Source: Phytomonospora sp040655735 (GTDB lineage Bacteria > Actinomycetota > Actinomycetes > Mycobacteriales > Micromonosporaceae). Taken from it: 64,000 nucleotides of DNA. The translations under genes were made by a program, and so were the position numbers. The stretch covers positions 310,001-374,000 of the forward strand of contig NZ_JBFAKK010000008.1 in assembly GCF_040655735.1 (NCBI RefSeq). Reading direction: 5' to 3'. Below the pieces are notes generated by a model. The model saw only the letters and a list, made by a program, of their open reading frames with translations, had not been told where the DNA came from and did not search any database. This document shows, in pieces, positions 16,494 to 25,294 of the stretch; positions within the stretch are counted from its first letter, which is position 1, and every line of letters starts with the position of its first letter.

Positions 16494-17161
16494 GCCGTGT
16501 CCTGGGGCAGGTCCGGCCGCAGCGCGTCGAGGATGAGCGTCAGGCCGAAGTCGAACTCCTCGGTGTAGTCGTAGTCGGGGCGCAGGGCGTAGTCGGCCAT
16601 CAGCTCCGTCAGGTGCGGGTAGGCGTCGGCGGGCATCGCGTCGCGGATGCCGCCGGCGACCTCGTCGAGTTCGCTGCGGTCGGAGAACGGCATGCTCAGC
16701 TCCTGGAGCACGAAGCCGTAGAGGTAGCTGTCGATCAGCGAGAAGGCGTGCGCGGCCATGACGACGGAGAAGCCGCCCGCGCGCAGGGCGCCCAGGACGG
16801 CGTCGTGGTGGCGAAGGGTCGCCGGGCCGGGCTGCGTGCGCGAGTCGAGCAGGCCGACGGCCCAGGGGTGGCGCCGCAGGGACGCGCGGGCCGAGACCGC
16901 CCGGTCGCGCATGGCCGTCTTCCAATCTCCGGACGGGGCGGGCAGCGCGATCGTGGCGAACACCGCGTCGACCATGCCGTCGAGGATGTCCTCGCGGCCG
17001 GCGACGTGGTTGTAGAGCGACATCGCCTCGACGCCGAGCCGCCCGGCGATCGCCCGCATGGAGGCGCCGGTCTCGCCCTTCTCGTCGGCGAGCGCCACGG
17101 CCGCGGCGACCACCCGCTCCCGGCTCAGCGGCTCCCGCTTCGACCTTGAGCGTCCCGCCAT
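16490..17161 (-). CDS. TetR-family regulator, TetR_C_1 type
   Basis: A 223-residue regulator. The helix-turn-helix is residues 38-66 (MRAIAGRLGVEAMSLYNHV). The C-terminal part (HPWAVGLLDSR, SYLYGFVLQE and the terminal EFDFGLTLILDALR) matches the class related to the tetracycline repressor C-terminal domain. It is divergent from an NAD(P)-binding oxidoreductase. Two identical 15-bp palindromes in the gap are its likely operators, so it represses both itself and that gene. The inducer is unknown. Confidence 0.9.
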   Translation of the reverse strand: MAGRSRSKREPLSRERVVAAAVALADEKGETGASMRAIAGRLGVEAMSLYNHVAGREDILDGMVDAVFATIALPAPSGDWKTAMRDRAVSARASLRRHPWAVGLLDSRTQPGPATLRHHDAVLGALRAGGFSVVMAAHAFSLIDSYLYGFVLQELSMPFSDRSELDEVAGGIRDAMPADAYPHLTELMADYALRPDYDYTEEFDFGLTLILDALRPDLPQDTA

Positions 17162-17181
17162 GCCACTTCCCCTCGCCGCCC

Positions 17182-17227
17182 TTGACGTACTTACGGCGTA
17201 AGTGTAACTTTTACTTACAGCGTAAGT
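17182..17227 (+). promoter_or_regulatory. Promoter with tandem TetR operators
   Basis: TTGACG (17182) and TAACTT (17205) are 17 bp apart. The perfect palindrome ACTTACGGCGTAAGT (17189-17203) fills the spacer. A second, ACTTACAGCGTAAGT (17213-17227), covers the start of transcription. The palindromes differ only at the centre and lie 24 bp apart, about two helical turns plus a little. This is a textbook arrangement for cooperative TetR repression. Confidence 0.85.
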
Positions 17228-17259
17228 TTCCGCGGGATGCCAGAGACGGGACAGGGGAC

Positions 17260-17958
<699 letters not shown>

Positions 17959-18007
17959 TTTCTGCCGTCCCGCCGCGCGCGAGGCCCTGAGCGGCGACAA
18001 TGCCGAC

Positions 18008-18409
18008 ATGACCGGATCGGCGGGAAAGACCCGAAACGTGTTCCTGGTGTGGTTCGTGTGGCCGCTGATCACGCTCGGGATCTACCACTTCGTGTGGTGG
18101 TACAAGATCAACTGCGAGGCCCGCGACTTCGACGCGCGCATCCGTGTCTCACCCGGCGTGTCGCTGCTGGCGATCCTGCTCGGCTGGATCATCATCATCC
18201 CGCCCTTCGTGTCGGTGTTCAACACGGGCGCGCGGATCGCGCGGATGCAGCGCGCGGCCGGGATCGAGGCGAGCTGCAACCCGTGGATCGGACTGATCCT
18301 GACCTTCGTGTTCAGCCTGCACTCGCTGTACTACCAGATGGAGCTGAACAAGATCTGGGCCAAGTACGGCGACCCGGGCGAGGGGACGACGGTGCGGCTG
18401 GAGGCCTAG
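18008..18409 (+). CDS. DUF4234 membrane protein
   Basis: A 133-residue integral membrane protein with three or four hydrophobic segments. It begins with the conserved DUF4234 start (FLVWFVWPLITLGIYHFVWWYK), an aromatic helix found in this family in many actinomycetes and firmicutes. It ends with ELNKIWAKYG, also typical. The role of DUF4234 is unknown. Its TAG stop shares CTAG with the convergent restriction gene. Confidence 0.82.
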   Translation: MTGSAGKTRNVFLVWFVWPLITLGIYHFVWWYKINCEARDFDARIRVSPGVSLLAILLGWIIIIPPFVSVFNTGARIARMQRAAGIEASCNPWIGLILTFVFSLHSLYYQMELNKIWAKYGDPGEGTTVRLEA

Positions 18410-19434
18410 ACGGCCTCCGAGGGCGTGTCGACGACGTAGACCGGGCGCATGGGCAGTAGGCGCTTGTACTCCGCGCTGAACTTCTCGTAGTGCTCGAAGA
18501 CCAGGTCGACGAGTTCCCGGCCGTTGACGAGCCGCAGATCCCGCCGCGCCCGGCTCTCGTACTGCGCGTCCTTCGAGTACGCCCCGAGCGTCACGAACAG
18601 GCCCAACTCGCCCCCGTGCGAGGACAGGGTCCCGATCAGCCCGCGCACGTCCGGTCCGCCGATGGTGCCGGCGGTCCGCTTGCACTGGACCTTGATGATC
18701 GGCGGCTCCAAGCCCAGTGGGTCGCGGTGGGCGATGATGTCCACCCCGCCGTCGCCGGAGGCCGTCGTGACCTGCGTTCGGTAGCCCATCGCGTTGAGGA
18801 GATGGGCGACGAAGTGCTCGAAGTCGACGCCTTCGAGGCGGGTCATCAGGGTCTCGATGACGAAGTCTCGCGTGTAGGTCTCGATGCGCTCGGCGTCGGG
18901 GATGACGGCGGCGGCCTCGGTGAGCGCCTCGTCCGAGGCGGGCGCGGGCGGGGATGCCGACGCGGACGGCGCGACGGTGCCGTCGAGGTGGCGGAGGAAC
19001 TCGGCCTTGTGCTTCTTGACCTCGAAGAGCGTCAGCGACGAGCCGATCTCGTAACGGGCGGCCTGCGAGAACGCCGTGCGCGGCACTCCGCCGCCGGGCA
19101 GCCAGTCGACGGTGCGGCGGTTGGGGTGCACCGCCTCGCCCGGAAGATGCGCGTAGTCGCCGGCGATGCGGCCGAAGTACAGCGTGCTGTCCGGCTTGTG
19201 CGGGTAGACGACCAGGTCACCGGGCTGTAAAACGCGCACGAAGCGCCACAGCATCCCGGCGATCAGCGCGGTCTTGTTGGGATGCCAGTCCGGGAAGGCC
19301 TCGGCGACCCGCGCCTTCACCGCTTCGCGGGTGCCGCCCAGCGCGGCCAGGTCGCCGAGGACCGGCCACCCGATCGAGATGAATCGGTTGTCGACCAGAT
19401 TCAGCTGCGGCTGGTCATTGTGGACGCCCCACAT
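18406..19434 (-). CDS. Mrr-type restriction endonuclease
   Basis: A 342-residue protein. The C-terminal half (about residues 200-320) holds the Mrr nuclease core: EGVDFEHFVAHLLNAMGY, the catalytic GDGGVDIIA and the QCKR lysine of the E...D...QxK site. Proteins of this class cut modified (methylated) foreign DNA as type IV enzymes. The N-terminal domain (WGVHNDQPQLNLVDNRFISI) is the one usually joined to this nuclease and may read the modified base. No methyltransferase gene is nearby, which agrees with type IV. Start chosen at ATG 19434, nine bases after GGAG; an ATG at 19443 is also in frame. Confidence 0.87.
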   Translation of the reverse strand: MWGVHNDQPQLNLVDNRFISIGWPVLGDLAALGGTREAVKARVAEAFPDWHPNKTALIAGMLWRFVRVLQPGDLVVYPHKPDSTLYFGRIAGDYAHLPGEAVHPNRRTVDWLPGGGVPRTAFSQAARYEIGSSLTLFEVKKHKAEFLRHLDGTVAPSASASPPAPASDEALTEAAAVIPDAERIETYTRDFVIETLMTRLEGVDFEHFVAHLLNAMGYRTQVTTASGDGGVDIIAHRDPLGLEPPIIKVQCKRTAGTIGGPDVRGLIGTLSSHGGELGLFVTLGAYSKDAQYESRARRDLRLVNGRELVDLVFEHYEKFSAEYKRLLPMRPVYVVDTPSEAV

Positions 19435-19514
19435 CGTCGTCATCTCCGGAAGCTACCAGCGCCTGCCCCCACCACCCCACCCCGCGTTCCGGCACCATCC
19501 CCATCCCCAGCCCT

Positions 19515-20303
19515 TCACCCGGCGGGCTCCCGATACTTCGCCGCGTCGGCCTCGAACCGCGCCCCCGCGCCGAGGTCGATCAGCACCGACGAGGGATCGC
19601 CGGGCGCGTGGACCACGACGACCGGGCTCCCGGCGAGCGGAACGCGGTCGCTCCAGGTGATCATGTGCGCCCGCAGCACACCGAGCGGGCAGGCCACGTC
19701 CACCACGAACTCCGGCCGTCCCTGCTGCCAGCGGTTGCGAAACCGCACGGAGGTCAGCCGGCCCGGCGAACGCCGCCCGTAGCGCCGCAGGTGCGCGATC
19801 GCCGCCTGCCGCGACCGCGCGTAGCGCAGCGCGCCGCGCGCCCCCGCGGCGGCGAACGGCGCCCGGATCAGGCACAGCGCACCCACGACCCCCGGCAGGA
19901 CGCTGAAGACGCCGGCGCCGAGCCCCGGCCCGAAGTGGGCGGCCAGCGCGGCCGTCGCCGCCACCCCGCCCGCGCCGATGCCCAGGTACGCCGAGACCCC
20001 GGCGACCCGCAAGGCGGCCTCGTCCTGCCCGTAGCGCTTCTCGACCCCCGCGGCGATCCCGGCGGTCAGGACCCCCGCCGCCATGAACAGCGCGATGATG
20101 ACCGCGACGTACCAGCCGGAGAACGGCCGGTCACCGAGAGCCACATAGGGCCAGAAGGCCGCGAGCAGGCACCACACCGTCGCGGCGATCACCGACGCGC
20201 GCACCGTCCCGCGCGGCAACCGCTCCGGGGGCGGCGTCGGGGTCTCCACGACCATCGCGTCGCCCTCTTCGGCGACCGAGAAGACCGGCAGGTTCTCGCT
20301 CAC
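19515..20303 (-). CDS. Uncharacterised four-helix membrane protein
   Basis: A 262-residue protein from GTG 20303, preceded by GGAGGG. Residues 1-35 are cytoplasmic with a proline patch (TPTPPPERLP). Four membrane helices lie between about 40 and 165, in the order WCLLAAFWPYV, VAVIIALFMAAGVLTAGIA, AYLGIGAGGVAATAALAA and FSVLPGVVGALCLI. The C-terminal 95 residues form a soluble beta-rich domain ending in DAAKYREP. No family was recognised. It is divergent from the rRNA methyltransferase gene. Confidence 0.7.
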   Translation of the reverse strand: MSENLPVFSVAEEGDAMVVETPTPPPERLPRGTVRASVIAATVWCLLAAFWPYVALGDRPFSGWYVAVIIALFMAAGVLTAGIAAGVEKRYGQDEAALRVAGVSAYLGIGAGGVAATAALAAHFGPGLGAGVFSVLPGVVGALCLIRAPFAAAGARGALRYARSRQAAIAHLRRYGRRSPGRLTSVRFRNRWQQGRPEFVVDVACPLGVLRAHMITWSDRVPLAGSPVVVVHAPGDPSSVLIDLGAGARFEADAAKYREPAG

Positions 20304-20434
20304 GGGTCCCTCCTCTCCTGGAGGTGCCAGCGTGCGGCGGGGGACGCGGCTACCGGTCCCAGGTTCGGCGCCGCGGCGGGCGTCGGCGGTACCATCCCCC
20401 CAGACCACCGACCCGAGGAGCACGAGCGGCGCCC

Positions 20435-21253
20435 ATGCCCACCGACCCGCGCGACGAGATCACCAGCGTCACCAACCCCCGCGTGAAGGCCCTCGTCGCC
20501 CTGCGCCGCCGCCGCATCCGCCAGGACCAGGGCGTCACCCTCGTCGAGGGCTACGAGGAACTCGACCTCGCCCTCACCGCCGGCGTCCGGCCCACCGAGC
20601 TCTACGTCTGCCCCGACCTGTCGGCCGGTGATCCCCGCGCGGTCGAGGCCCGCGCCGCCGAACTCGGCGCCGCCGTCTTCCGCCTCAGCCGTCCCGCTTT
20701 CGAGAAGGCCGCCTACCGCGAGGGCCCCGACGGCTGGCTAGCCGTCGTCCCCGACGTCGAGACCGACCTCGCCGATCTCCCGACGACGGGAAACCCCCTG
20801 TTCGTGGTGTGCGGCGGCGTCGAGAAGCCGGGAAACCTCGGCTCGATCCTGCGCACCGCCGACGCGGCCGGCGTCACCGCCGTCATCTCCGTCGACCCGG
20901 TCACCGACTGGGGAAACCCCAACGTCGTCCGCGCGAGCAAGGGCGCGGTCTTCTCCGTGCCGGTCGCCTCCTGCGACACCGCCGCCTTCCTCGACTGGCT
21001 CACCGGGCGCGGCCTCACCGTCGTCGCCACGACCCCCGACACCGAGACCTACGTCACCGGCCTCGACCTGTCGGGCCCGACCGCCGTCCTGGTCGGCTCG
21101 GAGAAGTACGGACTGTCCGCCGACCTGCTCACACACGCCGACGCCCGCGCGAAACTGCCCATGTTCGGCCGCGTCGACTCCCTCAACGTCGCGGTCACCG
21201 CGGCCGTCGTCACCTACGAATGCGTCCGCCAGCGCATGGCGGCCGATAGCTGA
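20435..21253 (+). CDS. TrmH/SpoU-family RNA 2'-O-methyltransferase
   Basis: A 272-residue SPOUT enzyme using S-adenosylmethionine to methylate a ribose 2'-OH in rRNA or tRNA. Residues 1-90 form the N-terminal substrate-binding domain (SVTNPRVKALVALRRRRIRQ). The catalytic domain has motif 1 EKPGNLGSILRTADAAGV, motif 2 LVGSEKYGLS and motif 3 SLNVAVTAAVVTYE, which make the trefoil knot. ATG 20435 is the start that matches the family. GAGGAG lies rather far upstream. It precedes prfB, in keeping with a translation theme, but the two are separated by about 70 bp. Confidence 0.9.
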   Translation: MPTDPRDEITSVTNPRVKALVALRRRRIRQDQGVTLVEGYEELDLALTAGVRPTELYVCPDLSAGDPRAVEARAAELGAAVFRLSRPAFEKAAYREGPDGWLAVVPDVETDLADLPTTGNPLFVVCGGVEKPGNLGSILRTADAAGVTAVISVDPVTDWGNPNVVRASKGAVFSVPVASCDTAAFLDWLTGRGLTVVATTPDTETYVTGLDLSGPTAVLVGSEKYGLSADLLTHADARAKLPMFGRVDSLNVAVTAAVVTYECVRQRMAADS

Positions 21254-21326
21254 CGACAGTGCGCCAGGCCTCCCAACGGCCCGACTCGCCCGGATGGTAT
21301 TTGCGGTGCGCGTAGGCTTGACCGTT

Positions 21327-22460
21327 GTGACCAGCCATGACCTGACCACCGAACTTCGTGATCTGGACTCGACGCTCCAGACGGTCGAGACGGTGCTCGA
21401 CCTCGACTCGCTGAACAAGGAGAAGAGCGAGCTCGAATCGATCGCCGCCGAGCCCGGCCTCTGGGACGACCCCGAGAAGGCCCAGCAGGTCACCTCCCGC
21501 CTGTCGCACGTCCAGGGCGAGCTCAACCGCGTCACCGGCCTGCGCAGCCGCATCGACGACGCCGGGGTCCTCCTCGAACTCGCCGCCGAGGAGACCGACG
21601 AGGGCACCCTCACCGAGGCGCGCGAGGAGATCGCCAGCCTGCGCAAGCTCGTCGACGAGCTGGAGGTCCGCACCCTTCTGTCCGGTCCCTACGACGAGCG
21701 CGAGGCGCTGGTCACCGTCCGGTCGGGTGCCGGTGGTGCCGACGCCAGCGACTTCGCCGAGCAGCTGATGCGCATGTACCTGCGCTGGGCCGAGCGGCAC
21801 AAGTACGCCACCGAGGTCTACGACGTGTCTTACGCGGAGGAGGCGGGCATCAAGTCGGCGACCTTCGCCGTGAAGGCGCCCTACGTCTACGGCACCCTGT
21901 CGGTCGAGCAGGGGACGCACCGGATGGTGCGCATCTCGAAGTACGACAACCAGGGCCGCCGGCAGACGGCGTTCGCGGCCGTCGAGGTCGTCCCGGTCGT
22001 CGAGCAGACCGACCAGATCGAGGTCCCCGACGACGAGATCCGCGTGGACGTCTACCGCGCCTCCGGGCCGGGCGGCCAGGGCGTCAACACCACCGACTCC
22101 GCCGTCCGCCTGACCCACATCCCCACCGGCCTCGTCGTGACCTGCCAGAACGAGCGCAGCCAGCTCCAGAACAAGGCCAGCGCGATGAACGTGCTGATGG
22201 CCAAGCTCCTCCAGCGCAAGCGCGCCGAGGAGGAGGCCGAGATCAACGAGCTTCGCGGGGACGTGACCGCGTCGTGGGGCGACCAGATGCGCACCTACGT
22301 CCAGCACCCGTACCAGATGGTGAAGGATCTGCGGACCGGCTGGGAGACCAACCAGCCCGACGTGGTCCTCGACGGTGACATCGACGGCCTCATCGAGGCG
22401 GGCATCCGCTGGCGCAAGCAGCGCCAGGCCGAGCGCGCCGCCGCCGAGGCCGCCGTCTAG
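21327..22460 (+). CDS. prfB: Peptide chain release factor 2, with SKY in place of SPF
   Basis: A 377-residue class I release factor. The GGQ loop that triggers peptidyl-tRNA hydrolysis is intact (GGQ at 249-251, SGPGGQGVNTTDSAV). The anticodon-like motif, SPF in RF2, reads SKY (residues 204-206) within VRISKYDNQGRRQTAFA; all flanking RF2-type residues are kept and the DNA reads TCG AAG TAC. The rest is normal, including LWDDPEKAQQ near the N-terminus and the C-terminal SWGDQMRTYVQHPYQMVKD. GTG 21327 is used without a Shine-Dalgarno; TAGGCT lies 8 bases upstream. There is no programmed frameshift site. Read as RF2, not RF1 (no PxT). Confidence 0.95.
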   Translation: MTSHDLTTELRDLDSTLQTVETVLDLDSLNKEKSELESIAAEPGLWDDPEKAQQVTSRLSHVQGELNRVTGLRSRIDDAGVLLELAAEETDEGTLTEAREEIASLRKLVDELEVRTLLSGPYDEREALVTVRSGAGGADASDFAEQLMRMYLRWAERHKYATEVYDVSYAEEAGIKSATFAVKAPYVYGTLSVEQGTHRMVRISKYDNQGRRQTAFAAVEVVPVVEQTDQIEVPDDEIRVDVYRASGPGGQGVNTTDSAVRLTHIPTGLVVTCQNERSQLQNKASAMNVLMAKLLQRKRAEEEAEINELRGDVTASWGDQMRTYVQHPYQMVKDLRTGWETNQPDVVLDGDIDGLIEAGIRWRKQRQAERAAAEAAV

Positions 22461-22468
22461 ACGTCGGA

Positions 22469-22490
22469 GGGTGGGGCGCGAGTCCCACCC
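22469..22490 (+). terminator. Hairpin after prfB
   Basis: The arms GGGTGGG (22469) and CCCACCC (22484) with an 8-base loop lie nine bases after the stop codon. There is no T-run. Confidence 0.5.
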
Positions 22491-22664
22491 GTCCACTGTT
22501 GACAGTCGCTTGTGGACATTTTCACAGCGTCCGGTGACAACCCGCCCGTCTAGCTGCTCATTCGCCGACATACCAAGACATCCGCCCCAGGCCCGCCGCG
22601 TCCGATCGCCCGCCCGCACCCATCTACTCGGTGACAGCGAACGATCAACCGAAGGGCATCACCC

Positions 22665-23648
22665 GTGCGATCGACGATCACCCGCAAGTCTCTCGGCCGG
22701 ATCGCGGCGACGGCTCTGGCCGCCGCCGCGCTCGTCACCGCGACCGCCGGCATCGCGCAGGCCGCCGCGCCCGCCGAGGCGCCCGCCGCGCCGGCGAGCG
22801 GCACCGCCGCCGTCCAGGAGGTCGGCGGAACCCTCTACTACGTCGCCGGAAGCAGCGTCCGCGCGTGGACGCCCGGACAGGCGCCGACCGTGCTGTTCAC
22901 GGCGACCGGCAACATCGCCGGCAGCGCCAGCGTCTCGCCCGACGGCCGCTACCTCTCCTACTTCGTGCGCGGCGACGCCTACCCGAAGCAGAACCTGGTG
23001 GTCCGCGACCTGACCACCGGCACCGAGAAGGTCGTCTACAAGGGAATCGTGCAGGGCGGCGAGATCTGCGCCGACACCCAGTGGGCTCCCGACGGCAGCG
23101 CCCGGGTCATGACCCTCACCGGCTACGTCGAGGGCAAGGGCTACGCCGCCCGCTGGTTCGACGCCAAGACCGGCAAGGTCACCTCGACCGTGCACGTGCG
23201 CAACTGCAACGAGCCGCGCGCGGCCCTGCGCGCCGACGGCGGCTTCGACATCTACCAGATCGAGGAGGGGGAGCTGGTCCGCACCGCTCCGAACGGATCC
23301 CGCACGATCCTGTCGGCGGTCAACGCCGGTCTCCAGGCCACGCTCGGCGAGGCGCTGGACAACCTCAGCTCCGTGAGCCGCGACGGCACCCGCGCCTGCG
23401 TGACCGTCGGGTGGAGCAACTTCATCCGCCCGCTGGAGTGCGACGTCGTCGTCGACACCGGCACCGGCGAGGTCCTGCACCAGCGCACCGGTGACGAGCC
23501 CGGCACCGTCAAACTCCTCGACGACGGCACCATGCTCGTCGACGACGGGGCGACCGTGACGCACCTTTCGGCCGACGGCGCCGTCCTCGCCCAGTCGGCG
23601 GAGCCCGCGACGCTGAGCTCCGCGAACCTGCTGAGCCACCGGGGTTAG
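22665..23648 (+). CDS. Exported beta-propeller-like protein
   Basis: A 327-residue protein. GTG 22665 follows GAAGGG by eight bases. A Sec signal peptide (RKSLGRIAATALAAAALVTA, cleavage near AQA-AA) is followed by an Ala/Pro linker and a domain of repeated four-strand units, with TolB-like turns such as SPDGRYLSY, APDGSARVM and SRDGTRACV. It is probably a secreted or wall-associated propeller. Four cysteines may form disulfides. It is monocistronic, with a terminator right after it. The ligand is unknown. Confidence 0.75.
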   Translation: MRSTITRKSLGRIAATALAAAALVTATAGIAQAAAPAEAPAAPASGTAAVQEVGGTLYYVAGSSVRAWTPGQAPTVLFTATGNIAGSASVSPDGRYLSYFVRGDAYPKQNLVVRDLTTGTEKVVYKGIVQGGEICADTQWAPDGSARVMTLTGYVEGKGYAARWFDAKTGKVTSTVHVRNCNEPRAALRADGGFDIYQIEEGELVRTAPNGSRTILSAVNAGLQATLGEALDNLSSVSRDGTRACVTVGWSNFIRPLECDVVVDTGTGEVLHQRTGDEPGTVKLLDDGTMLVDDGATVTHLSADGAVLAQSAEPATLSSANLLSHRG

Positions 23649-23654
23649 GGATGG

Positions 23655-23688
23655 CGGGCCGCCCCGGACCCCGGTCCGGGGCGGCCCG
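23655..23688 (+). terminator. Strong hairpin terminator
   Basis: Arms CGGGCCGCCCCGGACC and GGTCCGGGGCGGCCCG form a 16-bp perfect inverted repeat separated by only CC, seven bases after the stop codon of the exported protein. The closing pairs must open to form a loop. Confidence 0.75.
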
Positions 23689-23776
23689 TGGAACCCATAG
23701 GCGGCAAGGTTTCCGGTCAGCCGAGAGTGCGGGTTCGACTACGGTGTCCACAGTGGCCTGCCCCGCCGCGTCCGTG

Positions 23777-24112
23777 ATGAACCTCGGCGTGCGGCTGTCG
23801 GAACCGTTGGAGGTCTTCGCGTGGCTGGCCGCCGCCGGAGTCGCCGCCGCCGTCGTCCAGTTCTTCGCCGTCTACCTCCCGCCGGCCCCGATCCTCACCG
23901 AGAACTCCGCGGAGATCGCCGCCACGGCATACGAACACGCCGCCGACTCCGCCGTCGTCGTCGAGACGCTCGCCGCGGCCGTCGCCGGTGCTCATCGCGT
24001 TCTGAACCGCAAGCGGAACCACTTCGCCGCCGGGCTGGTGACCCTCGCGGCCTCGGGTGCCGTCGCCGCCGTCGTGGTGGTCATCGCGTCGCTGATCGGG
24101 AGCGCGCCCTGA
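23777..24112 (+). CDS. Small membrane protein, unknown
   Basis: A protein of about 111 residues with two hydrophobic helices: FAWLAAAGVAAAVVQFFAVY and AAGLVTLAASGAVAAVVVVI. An alanine-rich helical loop with several acidic residues separates them. It has no recognised family. The start is uncertain: ATG 23777, the GTG just before it, or GTG 23744 are all in frame and lack a good ribosome site. The copy of GTCCACAGT at 23746 overlaps the GTG 23744 start. It converges on the hydrolase ending at 24132. Confidence 0.5.
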   Translation: MNLGVRLSEPLEVFAWLAAAGVAAAVVQFFAVYLPPAPILTENSAEIAATAYEHAADSAVVVETLAAAVAGAHRVLNRKRNHFAAGLVTLAASGAVAAVVVVIASLIGSAP

Positions 24113-24131
24113 GGACGCGCCCCCTTCCAGG

Positions 24132-25127
24132 TCACAACGCCCGACCGAGCCACGCCTCGACCGCCGGATACCAGTTTGCGGCCGTGCGGTGCAGGTTGAG
24201 CACATGCCCCGTGTCGGCGACGACCAGCGCGTCCAGCGCGGTGCCCGCCGGATAGTAGGCGCGCTCGCTCGCCAGCAGCGCCGCCGACGAGGAGCAGTCC
24301 GTGGCGCCCGGCCCGCACAGGAAGCGGTCGAACTCGCCGACGATCACGTAGACCGGGACGTGGATGTCACCGCCGACGCCGACGTCGCCGAGCGCGAACA
24401 CGTCCGGCTCACCGGTCAGCTCGTCGAGGGCCATGACCAGGGGCGAGGCCGTCGGGCGGTGGTACATCCAGGAACTCTTGCCGCCGAGGGGCAGCGACGT
24501 GTAGCCCTCGTCGAGCCCGCGGCCGGCCAGGCGCGGATCCCGTGCGGCGGGGATGTAGGAGGCGCCCATCTCGGCGAAGGCGTCCCAGTTCGGGGTGCTC
24601 GACTCGCCGGTGAGGACGATCCCGTCGACGTCGGCGGGCCACCGCTGCGCCACCGCCCGCGAGAGCGTCGACCCCAGCGAGTTGCCGACCAGGACGACCC
24701 TGTCGAAGGTGCGCCGCAGTTCCTCCACCACCTGGTGGACCGAGTCGCGATGCGTGTCGGGCGCGAAGAGCGAACTGTGCGGCGCCGAACTCGCCCCCGT
24801 CCCGAGCCGGTCCATCGCGAAGGTCGCGTGCCCGGCCCGGCTCATGTACTCCACATAGGACGATCCGCGCGGGTCGCCCCGCATCGTCCAGTAGGAGCGA
24901 TCGTAGGTGCCGCCGGGGATCAGGACCTGGATCGTGTCGGCCCCACGCGGTGCGCAGAGCGTCCCGGCGACGACCTGATCGCCGGCCGCGCCGGGTGTGA
25001 GCGCGACCCCGACGGTCTTCTCCCGGCAGACGACGGGGCGAGCGGAAGCGGCGGCGGGCGCCGCCGAGATCGGAAGTGCGGCGGCCACCACGAGCAGGGC
25101 GGCCAGAGCGGTGCGGGTACGGATCAT
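24132..25127 (-). CDS. Exported alpha/beta hydrolase
   Basis: A 331-residue hydrolase with a Sec signal peptide (TALAALLVVAAALPISAAP, cut near AAA-SA). Two cysteine pairs are likely disulfides. The nucleophile serine is in VGNSLGS, the acid in GEFDRFLCG and the histidine in DTGHVLN. The pattern fits secreted lipase/esterase proteins of actinomycetes. AAGGAG precedes ATG 25127. Two identical-type palindromes 30 bp apart lie just upstream, so it is under a dedicated repressor whose gene is not adjacent. Confidence 0.87.
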   Translation of the reverse strand: MIRTRTALAALLVVAAALPISAAPAAASARPVVCREKTVGVALTPGAAGDQVVAGTLCAPRGADTIQVLIPGGTYDRSYWTMRGDPRGSSYVEYMSRAGHATFAMDRLGTGASSAPHSSLFAPDTHRDSVHQVVEELRRTFDRVVLVGNSLGSTLSRAVAQRWPADVDGIVLTGESSTPNWDAFAEMGASYIPAARDPRLAGRGLDEGYTSLPLGGKSSWMYHRPTASPLVMALDELTGEPDVFALGDVGVGGDIHVPVYVIVGEFDRFLCGPGATDCSSSAALLASERAYYPAGTALDALVVADTGHVLNLHRTAANWYPAVEAWLGRAL

Positions 25128-25140
25128 GCGACTCCTTGTT

Positions 25141-25183
25141 CGTACGGTGTACGGACATGGTAGTCGACGACGTACGCCGTACG
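25141..25183 (-). promoter_or_regulatory. Twin CGTAC-N3-GTACG operators upstream of the exported hydrolase
   Basis: CGTACGGTGTACG (25141-25153) and CGTACGCCGTACG (25171-25183) are dyads with 5-bp arms and 3-bp centres, 30 bp apart, which is close to three turns. A candidate -10, TACCAT on the minus strand (25157-25162), lies between them. The form resembles TetR-family sites. Confidence 0.6.
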
Positions 25184-25294
25184 GAGTGGTGGGGTGCGGG
25201 GAAGCCGTGCTGCGCTCGAAACGAGGGCGTCAAGACCGGCGGGGCCCACGGCAGAAGGGCTCGGCCGGCGCGTGGGGGTGGGGCCGGTGGGCGC

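Noticed and set aside
21327..21460. Programmed frameshift in prfB
   Set aside because: The frame is continuous from GTG 21327; no in-frame TGA or slippery CTT-TGA site near codon 25.
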